A DNA stretch of 64,000 nucleotides, taken from positions 12,884,906 through 12,948,905 of the forward strand of contig NC_035164.2 of assembly GCF_001659605.2 (NCBI RefSeq). Reading direction: 5' to 3'. Position numbers and translations under genes: made by a program. Under the pieces are notes generated by a model. It saw only the letters and a list, made by a program, of their open reading frames with translations, was not told the origin of the DNA and did no database searches. Below are positions 40,396-54,215 of the stretch, one piece after another. Numbering within the stretch: the first letter of the stretch is position 1; each line of letters opens with the position of its first letter. The stretch is from Manihot esculenta. Its lineage: Eukaryota; Streptophyta; Magnoliopsida; Malpighiales; Euphorbiaceae.

Positions 40396-43300
40396 AATTG
40401 TTATTTATTAGTAATCATATATTCAAATATTCAATTAAAATAAAATTTTAATTGTTAACTTTAGTTAGTTTAAAGTCAAGAGCATTAAAAAAGAAATTAT
40501 TGGGCCCAAAATGAATGACAGTGTCTTGCTTACCCCAGGATATTATACTTATACATTATAAAACTTGTTATCTATTATAAATCATTTATTCAAATTTTCA
40601 ATTAAAATAAAACTTTAATTGTTCACTTTAATTAGTTTAAAGTCACGAATATTAAAAAAGAAACGATGGGGCACAAAATAAACGACAATGCCTTTCTTAT
40701 CCCTAAATATTATATTCATTCATTATAAGCAAAATTGTTATTCATTAGTAGTCATTTATTCAAATATTCAATTAAAATAAAACTTTAATTGGTCACTTAA
40801 ATTAGTTTAAATTCAAGAACATTAAAAAAGAAACGATGGAGTGCAAAATAATGAACAGTACCTTTTTTACTCCAAAATATTATACACATATGTTATAAAC
40901 AAAATTGTTATATATTAGTAATCATTTATTCAAATATTCAATTAAAATAAAATTTTAATGGTTCACTTTAGTTAGATTAAAGTCAGTAACATTAAAAAAG
41001 AAACAATGGGTGCAAAAATAAATAACTGTGCCTTCCTTACCCCAAAATATTATACTTCTACATTATAAACAAAATTGTTATCTATTAGTAATCATTTATT
41101 AAAATATTCAATTAAAATGAAACTTTAATTGTTCACTTTATTTAGTTTAAAGTCAAGAATATTAAAAAAAGAAACAATAGGCGCAAAATAAACGACAGTG
41201 CCTAAATATTAAAAAAGAAATGATGGGCGCAAAATAAATAACAGTGCCTTTCTTACCCCAAAATGTTATACTCATACATTATATACAAAATTGTTATTCA
41301 TTAGTAATCATTTATTCAAATATTCAATTAAAATAAAACTTTAATGGTTCACTTTAATTAGTTTAAAGTCAAGAACATTAAAAAAGAAACAATGGGGCTC
41401 AAATAAATGACAGTGCCTTGCTTACCCTAAAATATTATACTTATACATTATAATAAAATTGTTATCTATTACTAATCATTTATTCAAATATTCAATTAAA
41501 ATAAAACTTTAATTGTTCACTTTAATTAGTTTAAAGTCAAGAATATTAAAAAAGAAACAATGGGGCGCAAAATAAATGACAGTGCCTTTCTTAACCCAAA
41601 ATATTATACCCATACATTATAAACAAAATATAATAATTATTAGTAATTATTTATTCAAATATTCAATTAAAATAAAACTTTAATTGTTCACTTTAATTAG
41701 TTTAAAATCAATAACATTAAAAGAGAAATGATGGTGCATAAAATAAACGACAGTGCCTTTCTCACCCAAAATATTATATTCATACATTATAAGCAAAATT
41801 GTTATTCATTAGTAATCATTTATTCAAATATTCAATTAAAATAAAATTTTAATTGTTTATTTTAATTAGTTTAAAGTCAAGAACATTAAAAAAAATGATG
41901 GGGCGTGAAATAAACGACAGTGCCTTTCTTACCCCAAAATGTTATAATTATACTCTATAAAGAAAATTGTTATTTATTAGTAATTATTTATTCAAATATT
42001 CAATTAAAATAAAACTTTAATGGTTCACTTTAATTAGTTTAAAGTAAGGAACATAAAAAAAAAACAATGAGTCCAAAATAAATGACAGTGGCTTACTTAC
42101 ACTAAAATATCACACTTACACATTATAAACAAAATTGTTATATATTTGTAATCATTTATTCAAATATTTAATTAAAATAAAAATTTAATTGTTCCCTTTA
42201 ATTATTTCAAAGTTAAGAAAATAAAAAAAAAAAACAATGGGGCGCAAAATAAACGATAGTGCCTTTCTTACCCAAAATATTATATTTATACATTATAAAC
42301 AAACTTATTATATATTAGTAATCATTTATTTAAATGTTCAATTAAAATAAAACTTTAATTGTTCACTTTCATTAGTTTAATATCAAGAACATTAAAAAAG
42401 AAACGATGGGGCACAAAATAAATGATAGTGCCTTTCTTTCCCCAAAATATTATACTCATAAATTATAAACAAAATTGTTATTCATTAGTAATCATTTATT
42501 CAAATATTCAATTAAAATAAAACTTTAATTGTTCACTTTAATTGTTCACTTTAATTAGTTTAAAGTCATGAACATTCAAAAAAGAAACAATGGGGCGCGA
42601 AATAAACGATCGTGCCTTTCTTACCCAAAATATTATACTCATATATTTTAAACAAAATATAATAATTATAACTAATTTTTTATTCAAATATTCAATTCAA
42701 ATAAAAATTTTTAATTAGTTTAAAGTCAAAAACATTAAAAAAGAAACGATTGGGTGCAAAATAAGCAACAGTGCCTGAAGATTACAGAAGAAATGATGGG
42801 TGCAAAATAAATGACGTGCCTTTCTTACCCCAAAATATTATACTCATACATTTTAAAAAAAATATAATGATTATTAGTAATTATTTATTCAAATATTCAA
42901 TTAAAATAAAACTTGTTTAATTACTTTAATGTCAAGAACATTAAAAAAGAAACGATGGGGCTCAAAATAAACAACAGTGTCTTTCTTTCCTCAAAATATT
43001 ATACTTATACATTATAAACAAACTTGTTATATATTAGTAATCATTTATTCAAATGTTCAATTAAAATAAAACTTTAATTGTTCACTTTAATTAGTTTCAA
43101 GTCAAGAACATTAAAAAAGAAACGGAGGGGCACAAAATAAACGACAATGCTTTTCTTACCCTAAAATATTATACTTATACATTATAAACAAATTTGTTAT
43201 GTATTAGTAATCATTTAATAAAATGTTGAATTAAAATAAAATTTTAATTTTCACTCGGATTAGTTTAAAGACAAGAACATTAAAAAAGAAACGGAGGGGC

Positions 43301-45547
43301 GCAAAATAAACGACAGTGCTTGAACATTAAAAAAAAAATGATGGGCGCAAAATAAACGACGGTTCCTTTCTTACACCAAAATATTATACGCATACATTTT
43401 AAACAAAATATAAAAATTATTATAAATTATTTAATCAAATATTCAAAAAAATTAAAACTTTGTTTAATTAGTTTAATGTCAAGAACATTAAAAAAGAAAC
43501 GATGGGGCGCAAAATAAACAACAGTGTCTTTCGTACCCTAAAATATTATACTTATACATTATAAACAAACTTGTTATATATTAGTAATCATTTATTCAAA
43601 TGTTCAATGAAAATAAAACATTAATAGTTCACTCTAATTAGTTTCAAATCAAGAACATTAAAAAAATAAAACTGAGGGGCGCAAAATAAACGACAGTGCC
43701 TGAACATTAAAAAAGAAATGATGGGCGCAAAATAAACGACGGTTCCTTTCTTACTCCAAAATATTATACTCATACATTTTAAACAAAATATAAAAATTAT
43801 TAGTAATTATTTAATCAAATATTCAAAAAAAAAATAAAACTTGTTTAATTAGCTTAATGTCAAGAATATTAAAAAAGAAACGATGGGGCGCAAAATAAAC
43901 GACAATGCCTTTCTTACCCCAAAATATTATACTCATATATTATAAGCAAAATTGTTATTCATTAGTAATCATTTATTCAAATATTCAATTAAAATAAAAT
44001 TTTAATTGTTTACTTTAATTAGTTTAAAGTCAAGAACATTAAAAAAAGAAACAATGAGGCGCAAAATAAACGATAGTGCCTGAACATTATAAAAGAAATG
44101 ATGGGCGCAAAATAAATAACAGTGCCTTTCTTACCCCAAAATATTATACTTAGACATTATAAATAAACTTGTTATCTATTAGTAATCATTTATTTAAATT
44201 TTCAATTAAAATAAAACTTTAATTGTTTTCTTTAATAAGTTTAAAGTCAAAGAACATTAAAAAAGAAAAGACGGGGCACAAAATAAATGACAGTGCGTGA
44301 ACATTAAAAAAGAAATTATGGGCGCAAAATAAATGACGGTGCCTTTTTTACCCCAAAATATTATACTCATACATTTTAAACAAAATATAATAATTATTAG
44401 TAATTACTTATTCAAATATTCAATTAAAATAAAACTTGTTTAATCCGTTTAATGTCAACAACATTAAAAAAGAAACGATGGGGCGCAAAATAAACGACAG
44501 TGCTTTTCTTACCCCAAAATATTATACTCATAAATTATAAACAAAATTGTTATTAATTAGTAACCATTTATTTAAATATTCAATTAAAAATAAACTTTAA
44601 TTGTTAACTTTAATTAGTTTAAAGTCAAGAACATTAAAAAAAGAAACAATGGGGCGCAAAATAATCGATAGTACTTGAACATTAAAAAAGAAATGCTGGG
44701 CGCAAAATAAATATCAGTGCCTTTCTTATTCCAAAATATTATACTTATACATTATAAACAAACTTGTTATGTATTAGTAATCATTTATTCAAATATTCAA
44801 TTAAAATAAAATTTTAATTGTTTACTTTAATTTGTTTAAAATCAAAGAATATTAAAAAAGAAACGATTGAGAGCAAAATAAATAACAGTGCCTGAACATT
44901 AAAAAAGAAATGATGGGTGCAAAATAAATGACGACGCCTTTTTTACCCTAAAATATTATACTCATGCATTTTAAACAAAATATAATAATTATTTATTTAA
45001 ATATTCAATTAAAATAAAACTTGTTTAATTAGTTTAATGTCTAGAACATTAAAGAAGAAACCATGGGGCCCAAAATAAACCACGGGCCCAAATTAAACGA
45101 CAGTGCCTTTTTATCCCAAAATATTATACTCATATATGTAAAAAAGAAATGATGAGCACAAAATAAATGACTGTGTCTTTCTTACCCTAAAATATTATAC
45201 TTATACATTTTAAACAAATTTTTTTATCTATTAGTAATCATTTATTCAAATGTTCAATTAAAATAAAACTTTATTTTTCACTTTAATTAGTTTAAAGTCA
45301 AGAACATTAAAAAGAAAACGATGAGACGCAAAATAAATGACAGTGTCTTTCTTACCCCAAAATATTATACTCATACATTTTAAGCAAAATATAATAATTA
45401 TTAATAATTATTTATTCAAATATTCAATTAATATAAAACTTGTTTAATTAGTTTAACGTCAGGATCATTAAAAAAGAAACAATGGGGACCAAAATATCAA
45501 CAATGCTTTTCTTAACCTAAAATATTATACTTATACATTATAAACAA
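40396..45547. repeat. 5152-bp satellite duplication, copy 1
   Basis: Landmark variants here recur exactly 5152 bp later: CCCCAGGATATTATAC at 40533 and 45685, the doubled TTAATTGTTCACTT near 42525 and 47677, and CATGGGGCCCAAAATAAACC near 45062 and 50214. All stretches I compared by eye were identical. The ends are approximate because both breakpoints fall in homologous satellite (AACAAAATTGTTAT against AACAAATTTGTTAT). Confidence 0.88.
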
Positions 45548-48500
45548 ATTTGTTATTTATTAGTAATCATATATTCAAATATTCAATTAAAATAAAATTT
45601 TAATTGTTAACTTTAGTTAGTTTAAAGTCAAGAGCATTAAAAAAGAAATTATTGGGCCCAAAATGAATGACAGTGTCTTGCTTACCCCAGGATATTATAC
45701 TTATACATTATAAAACTTGTTATCTATTATAAATCATTTATTCAAATTTTCAATTAAAATAAAACTTTAATTGTTCACTTTAATTAGTTTAAAGTCACGA
45801 ATATTAAAAAAGAAACGATGGGGCACAAAATAAACGACAATGCCTTTCTTATCCCTAAATATTATATTCATTCATTATAAGCAAAATTGTTATTCATTAG
45901 TAGTCATTTATTCAAATATTCAATTAAAATAAAACTTTAATTGGTCACTTAAATTAGTTTAAATTCAAGAACATTAAAAAAGAAACGATGGAGTGCAAAA
46001 TAATGAACAGTACCTTTTTTACTCCAAAATATTATACACATATGTTATAAACAAAATTGTTATATATTAGTAATCATTTATTCAAATATTCAATTAAAAT
46101 AAAATTTTAATGGTTCACTTTAGTTAGATTAAAGTCAGTAACATTAAAAAAGAAACAATGGGTGCAAAAATAAATAACTGTGCCTTCCTTACCCCAAAAT
46201 ATTATACTTCTACATTATAAACAAAATTGTTATCTATTAGTAATCATTTATTAAAATATTCAATTAAAATGAAACTTTAATTGTTCACTTTATTTAGTTT
46301 AAAGTCAAGAATATTAAAAAAAGAAACAATAGGCGCAAAATAAACGACAGTGCCTAAATATTAAAAAAGAAATGATGGGCGCAAAATAAATAACAGTGCC
46401 TTTCTTACCCCAAAATGTTATACTCATACATTATATACAAAATTGTTATTCATTAGTAATCATTTATTCAAATATTCAATTAAAATAAAACTTTAATGGT
46501 TCACTTTAATTAGTTTAAAGTCAAGAACATTAAAAAAGAAACAATGGGGCTCAAATAAATGACAGTGCCTTGCTTACCCTAAAATATTATACTTATACAT
46601 TATAATAAAATTGTTATCTATTACTAATCATTTATTCAAATATTCAATTAAAATAAAACTTTAATTGTTCACTTTAATTAGTTTAAAGTCAAGAATATTA
46701 AAAAAGAAACAATGGGGCGCAAAATAAATGACAGTGCCTTTCTTAACCCAAAATATTATACCCATACATTATAAACAAAATATAATAATTATTAGTAATT
46801 ATTTATTCAAATATTCAATTAAAATAAAACTTTAATTGTTCACTTTAATTAGTTTAAAATCAATAACATTAAAAGAGAAATGATGGTGCATAAAATAAAC
46901 GACAGTGCCTTTCTCACCCAAAATATTATATTCATACATTATAAGCAAAATTGTTATTCATTAGTAATCATTTATTCAAATATTCAATTAAAATAAAATT
47001 TTAATTGTTTATTTTAATTAGTTTAAAGTCAAGAACATTAAAAAAAATGATGGGGCGTGAAATAAACGACAGTGCCTTTCTTACCCCAAAATGTTATAAT
47101 TATACTCTATAAAGAAAATTGTTATTTATTAGTAATTATTTATTCAAATATTCAATTAAAATAAAACTTTAATGGTTCACTTTAATTAGTTTAAAGTAAG
47201 GAACATAAAAAAAAAACAATGAGTCCAAAATAAATGACAGTGGCTTACTTACACTAAAATATCACACTTACACATTATAAACAAAATTGTTATATATTTG
47301 TAATCATTTATTCAAATATTTAATTAAAATAAAAATTTAATTGTTCCCTTTAATTATTTCAAAGTTAAGAAAATAAAAAAAAAAAACAATGGGGCGCAAA
47401 ATAAACGATAGTGCCTTTCTTACCCAAAATATTATATTTATACATTATAAACAAACTTATTATATATTAGTAATCATTTATTTAAATGTTCAATTAAAAT
47501 AAAACTTTAATTGTTCACTTTCATTAGTTTAATATCAAGAACATTAAAAAAGAAACGATGGGGCACAAAATAAATGATAGTGCCTTTCTTTCCCCAAAAT
47601 ATTATACTCATAAATTATAAACAAAATTGTTATTCATTAGTAATCATTTATTCAAATATTCAATTAAAATAAAACTTTAATTGTTCACTTTAATTGTTCA
47701 CTTTAATTAGTTTAAAGTCATGAACATTCAAAAAAGAAACAATGGGGCGCGAAATAAACGATCGTGCCTTTCTTACCCAAAATATTATACTCATATATTT
47801 TAAACAAAATATAATAATTATAACTAATTTTTTATTCAAATATTCAATTCAAATAAAAATTTTTAATTAGTTTAAAGTCAAAAACATTAAAAAAGAAACG
47901 ATTGGGTGCAAAATAAGCAACAGTGCCTGAAGATTACAGAAGAAATGATGGGTGCAAAATAAATGACGTGCCTTTCTTACCCCAAAATATTATACTCATA
48001 CATTTTAAAAAAAATATAATGATTATTAGTAATTATTTATTCAAATATTCAATTAAAATAAAACTTGTTTAATTACTTTAATGTCAAGAACATTAAAAAA
48101 GAAACGATGGGGCTCAAAATAAACAACAGTGTCTTTCTTTCCTCAAAATATTATACTTATACATTATAAACAAACTTGTTATATATTAGTAATCATTTAT
48201 TCAAATGTTCAATTAAAATAAAACTTTAATTGTTCACTTTAATTAGTTTCAAGTCAAGAACATTAAAAAAGAAACGGAGGGGCACAAAATAAACGACAAT
48301 GCTTTTCTTACCCTAAAATATTATACTTATACATTATAAACAAATTTGTTATGTATTAGTAATCATTTAATAAAATGTTGAATTAAAATAAAATTTTAAT
48401 TTTCACTCGGATTAGTTTAAAGACAAGAACATTAAAAAAGAAACGGAGGGGCGCAAAATAAACGACAGTGCTTGAACATTAAAAAAAAAATGATGGGCGC

Positions 48501-50699
48501 AAAATAAACGACGGTTCCTTTCTTACACCAAAATATTATACGCATACATTTTAAACAAAATATAAAAATTATTATAAATTATTTAATCAAATATTCAAAA
48601 AAATTAAAACTTTGTTTAATTAGTTTAATGTCAAGAACATTAAAAAAGAAACGATGGGGCGCAAAATAAACAACAGTGTCTTTCGTACCCTAAAATATTA
48701 TACTTATACATTATAAACAAACTTGTTATATATTAGTAATCATTTATTCAAATGTTCAATGAAAATAAAACATTAATAGTTCACTCTAATTAGTTTCAAA
48801 TCAAGAACATTAAAAAAATAAAACTGAGGGGCGCAAAATAAACGACAGTGCCTGAACATTAAAAAAGAAATGATGGGCGCAAAATAAACGACGGTTCCTT
48901 TCTTACTCCAAAATATTATACTCATACATTTTAAACAAAATATAAAAATTATTAGTAATTATTTAATCAAATATTCAAAAAAAAAATAAAACTTGTTTAA
49001 TTAGCTTAATGTCAAGAATATTAAAAAAGAAACGATGGGGCGCAAAATAAACGACAATGCCTTTCTTACCCCAAAATATTATACTCATATATTATAAGCA
49101 AAATTGTTATTCATTAGTAATCATTTATTCAAATATTCAATTAAAATAAAATTTTAATTGTTTACTTTAATTAGTTTAAAGTCAAGAACATTAAAAAAAG
49201 AAACAATGAGGCGCAAAATAAACGATAGTGCCTGAACATTATAAAAGAAATGATGGGCGCAAAATAAATAACAGTGCCTTTCTTACCCCAAAATATTATA
49301 CTTAGACATTATAAATAAACTTGTTATCTATTAGTAATCATTTATTTAAATTTTCAATTAAAATAAAACTTTAATTGTTTTCTTTAATAAGTTTAAAGTC
49401 AAAGAACATTAAAAAAGAAAAGACGGGGCACAAAATAAATGACAGTGCGTGAACATTAAAAAAGAAATTATGGGCGCAAAATAAATGACGGTGCCTTTTT
49501 TACCCCAAAATATTATACTCATACATTTTAAACAAAATATAATAATTATTAGTAATTACTTATTCAAATATTCAATTAAAATAAAACTTGTTTAATCCGT
49601 TTAATGTCAACAACATTAAAAAAGAAACGATGGGGCGCAAAATAAACGACAGTGCTTTTCTTACCCCAAAATATTATACTCATAAATTATAAACAAAATT
49701 GTTATTAATTAGTAACCATTTATTTAAATATTCAATTAAAAATAAACTTTAATTGTTAACTTTAATTAGTTTAAAGTCAAGAACATTAAAAAAAGAAACA
49801 ATGGGGCGCAAAATAATCGATAGTACTTGAACATTAAAAAAGAAATGCTGGGCGCAAAATAAATATCAGTGCCTTTCTTATTCCAAAATATTATACTTAT
49901 ACATTATAAACAAACTTGTTATGTATTAGTAATCATTTATTCAAATATTCAATTAAAATAAAATTTTAATTGTTTACTTTAATTTGTTTAAAATCAAAGA
50001 ATATTAAAAAAGAAACGATTGAGAGCAAAATAAATAACAGTGCCTGAACATTAAAAAAGAAATGATGGGTGCAAAATAAATGACGACGCCTTTTTTACCC
50101 TAAAATATTATACTCATGCATTTTAAACAAAATATAATAATTATTTATTTAAATATTCAATTAAAATAAAACTTGTTTAATTAGTTTAATGTCTAGAACA
50201 TTAAAGAAGAAACCATGGGGCCCAAAATAAACCACGGGCCCAAATTAAACGACAGTGCCTTTTTATCCCAAAATATTATACTCATATATGTAAAAAAGAA
50301 ATGATGAGCACAAAATAAATGACTGTGTCTTTCTTACCCTAAAATATTATACTTATACATTTTAAACAAATTTTTTTATCTATTAGTAATCATTTATTCA
50401 AATGTTCAATTAAAATAAAACTTTATTTTTCACTTTAATTAGTTTAAAGTCAAGAACATTAAAAAGAAAACGATGAGACGCAAAATAAATGACAGTGTCT
50501 TTCTTACCCCAAAATATTATACTCATACATTTTAAGCAAAATATAATAATTATTAATAATTATTTATTCAAATATTCAATTAATATAAAACTTGTTTAAT
50601 TAGTTTAACGTCAGGATCATTAAAAAAGAAACAATGGGGACCAAAATATCAACAATGCTTTTCTTAACCTAAAATATTATACTTATACATTATAAACAA
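45548..50699. repeat. 5152-bp satellite duplication, copy 2
   Basis: Tandem direct copy of 40396-45547. It ends near 50699, where TTGTTATCTATTAGTAATC leads into different monomers. Because neighbouring monomers are strongly diverged, this identity must be recent or an assembly effect. Confidence 0.88.
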
Positions 50700-53671
50700 A
50701 TTTGTTATCTATTAGTAATCATTTAATCAAATGTTGAATTAACATAAAATTTTAATTTTCAATTGAATTAGTTTAAAGTCAAGAACATTAAAAAAGAAAC
50801 GAAGGGGCAAAATAAACGACAGTGCCGGAACATTAAAAAAGAAATGATGGGCGCAAAATAAACGACGGTTCCTTTCTTAGTCCAAAATATTATACTAATA
50901 TATTTTAAACAAAATATAATAATTATTAGTAATTATTTATTCAAATATTCAAAAAAAAATAAAACTTGTTTAATTAGTTTAATGTCCAGAACATTAAAAA
51001 AGAAATGATGGGCGTAAAATAAACAACAGTGTCTTTCGTACCCTAAAATATTATACTTATACATTATAAACAAACTTGTTATATATTAGTAATCATTTAT
51101 TCAAATGTTCAATGAAAATAAAAAAATTAATAGTTCACTTTAATTAGTTTCAAGTCAAGAACATTAAAAAAAAAAACGGAGGGGCGCAAAATAAACGACA
51201 GTGCCTGAATATTAAAAAAGAAATGATGGGCGCAAAATAAACGACGGTTCCTTTCTTACTCCAAAATATTATACTCATACATTTTAAACAAAATACAAAA
51301 ATTATTAGTAATTATTTAATCAAATATTCAAAAAAAATAAAACTTGTTTAATTAGTTTAATGTCAAGAATATTAAAAAAGAAACAATGGGGCGCAAAATA
51401 AACGACAATGCCTTTCCCACCCCAAAATATTATATTCATATATTATAAGCAAAATTGTTATTCATTAGTAATCATTTATTCAAATATTCAATTAAAATAA
51501 AATTTTAATTTTACTTTAATTAGTTTAAAGTCAAGAACATTAAAAAAAAAAAACAATGGCGCGCAAAATAAACGACAGTGCCTGAACATTAAAAAAGAAA
51601 TGATGGGCGCAAAATAAATAACAGTGCCTTTCTTACCCTAAAATATTATACTTATACATTATAAACAAACTTGTTATCTATAGTAATCATTTATTTAAAT
51701 GTTCAATTAAAATAAAACTTTAATTGTTTACTTTAATGAGTTTAAAGTCAAAGAACATTAAAAAAGAAAAGACGGGGCACAAAATAAACGACAGTGCCTG
51801 AACATTAAGAAAGAAATCATGGACACAAAATAAATGATAGTGCCTTTCTTACCCTAAAATATTATACTTATACATTATAAACAAATTTGTTATTTATTAG
51901 TAATCATTTATTCAAATGTTCAATTAAAATAAAATTTTAATTGTTTACTGTAATTAGTTTAAATTCAAGAAAATTAAAAAAAAATAATGGGGCACAAAAT
52001 AAATGACAATGCCGGAATATTAAAAAATAAAAGATAGGCGCTACATAAACGACGGTGCCTTTCTTACCCAAAATATTATACTCATACATTATAAATAAAA
52101 TATAATAATTATTACTAATTATTTATACAAATATTCAATTAAAATAAAACTTGTTTAATTAGTTGAAGTCAAAAACATTAAAAAAGAAACGATAGGGTGC
52201 AAAATAAACGACAGTGCCTTTCTTACCCCAAAATATTATACTCATGCATTATAAACAAAATTGTTATTCTAATATTATACTCATGCATTAGTAATCATTT
52301 ATTATAATATTCAATTAAAACAAAACTTTAATTGTTCATTTTAATTAGTTTAAAGTCAAGAACATTTAAAAAAAAATAATACGGCGCAAAATAAAAGACA
52401 GTGTCTAAACATTAAAAAAGAAATGATGGGAACAAAATAAATAACAGTGCCATTGTTACCCAAAATATTATACTCATACATTTTAAACAAAATATAGTAA
52501 TTATTAGCAATTATTTATTCAAATATTCAATTAAAATAAAACTTATTTAATTAGTTTAAAGTCAAGAACATTAAAAAAGAAACGATAGTGCGCAAAATAA
52601 ACGTCAGTGCCTTACTTACCCCAAAATATTAGTCATATATTATAAGCAAAATTGTTATTCATTAGTAATCAGTTATTCAAATATACAATTAAAATAAAAC
52701 ATTAGTTATTTACTTTAATTAGTTTAAAGTCAAGAACATTAAAAAAGAAACGATAGGGTGCGAAATAAACGACAGTGCCTTTCTTACCCCAAAATATTAT
52801 ACTCATACACTATACAAAAAATTGTTATTTATTAGTAATAATTTATTCAAATATTCAATTAATATAAAACTTTAATTGTTCACTTTAATAGGTTTGAAGT
52901 CAAGAACATTAAAAAAGATACAATAGGCCCAAAATAAACGACAGTGCCTTACTTACCCCTAAATATTATACTCATACATTATAAGCAAAATTGTTATTTA
53001 TTAGTAATCATTTATTCAAATATTCAATTAAAATAAAACATTAATTGTTACTTTAATTAGTTTAAAGTCACGAACAATAAAAAAGAAACGATATGGCGCG
53101 AAATAAAAGACAGTGCCTTTCTTACCACAAAATATTATACTCATACACTATAAATAAAATTGTTATTTATTAGTAATCATTTATTCAAATATTCAATTAA
53201 AATAAAACTTTAATTGTTGACTTTAATAGGTTTGAAGTCAGGAATATTAAAAAAGAAACAATAGGCCCAAAAGAAATGACAGTACCCTTTTTACCCTAAA
53301 ATATTGTACTTATACATTATAAACAAAATTGTTATATATTAGTAATCATTCATTCAAATATTCAATTAAAATAAAACTTTAATTGTTCACTTTAATTAGT
53401 TTAAAGTCAAGAACATTAAAAAAGAAATGATGGGGCACAAAATAAACGACAGTGCCTTTCTTAGCCCAAAATATTATACTCATATATTATAAACAAAATT
53501 GTTATTCATTAGTAATCATTTATTCAAATTTTCAATTAAAATAAAACTTTAATTGTTTACTTTAATTAGTTTAAAGACATGATCATTAAAAAGAAACGAT
53601 GGGGTGCAAAATAAACGATAGTGTCTGAACATTAAAAAAGAAATGATGGACGCAAAATAAACGACGGTGCC
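50700..53671. repeat. Diverged satellite at array edge with an older duplication
   Basis: About 50715-51850 follows the same order of variant monomers as about 43200-44320 (ATGTTGAATTAA, CGACGGTTCCTTTCTTA, AATGAAAATAAA, AAAAGACGGGGCACAAAATA) but with many differences, so this is an older duplicate. A local doubling of ATATTATACTCATGCATT lies near 52270. The last satellite bases are CGACGGTGCC at 53671. Confidence 0.75.
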
Positions 53672-54215
53672 TGTAACGACCCAGAAACCGATACCCCTCT
53701 GTTACGGCCCGGACCGCTACCGGCGCTAGGATCCAGATCGGCTTAAGGCCGCCGGAACCCGTAGCAAGCCAAACACACATTCTATCACCTGGTCAAATCC
53801 CATACATGATCAAAACTTTAACAAAAAAACTTAAACAACTGATGTATATCCCGAGCCTGACCTGTATGCGACATAACTGAAAACATAAAGAAACCCCCTA
53901 CTAGAGCCCTCATCAAAACTCTAGCTGAGTCAACATAACATACATCAAGCCGGAGCCACATCTAAAGAACTAGAACCTAACCTGTGTATGCATCAGACCA
54001 CAAACATAAGACCTCTACTAGGGTCCTCCTCAAATACTCTAGCGTGGTAACACAACACATGCCACAAGTTCAGTTCAAACACAACTCAACATTAAACCAT
54101 AACATACATCATGTACTAAAAAGGGACTAACCAAGTCTTAGGGCCAAGCACAGTACTAATCCATAAACATAATTCTACTTTACTTACATTACAATACATT
54201 ATCTCAGTTTACATT
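53672..54215 (+). mobile_element. LTR-like fragment of an unidentified retrotransposon
   Basis: Starts TGTAACGACCCAGAAACC exactly where the satellite ends. It is markedly richer in GC at first (GCCCGGACCGCTACCGGCGC). A TG start with TAACGACCC is common for plant LTRs, so I read this as the left end of an LTR that was inserted into the satellite and cut at 54216 by the minus-strand Athila-like LTR. It holds an imperfect two-copy repeat of about 120 bp (CCTGACCTGTATGCGACATA near 53856 and CCTAACCTGTGTATGCATCA near 53976). There are no protein domains. If it is an LTR, its target duplicate would be GTGCC (53667-53671). Family unknown. Confidence 0.5.

Larger units (their letters stand above)
39708..53671. 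repeat. Diverged monomeric satellite, no regular HOR
   Basis: The monomers are clearly related to those of the array (GAACATTAAAAAAGAAA, GCGCAAAATAAACGACAGTG, CCAAAATATTATACTCATAC), but they differ from each other at many sites and keep no 931- or 592-bp period. Both short (~170 bp) and long (~217 bp, with the ~47-bp internal duplication) types occur, mixed with partial monomers, for example near 45140. The block contains two segmental duplications of different age. The right end is sharp at 53671, inside a monomer, against an LTR-like start. No genes are seen. Confidence 0.92.

Noticed and set aside
1..53671. Telomeric or rDNA spacer origin of the satellite
   Set aside because: No TTTAGGG runs and no rRNA or promoter-like segments are present in any monomer.
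53586..53780. 64-codon minus-strand frame across the satellite edge
   Set aside because: It spans the junction of two unrelated sequences and cannot be an evolved gene.
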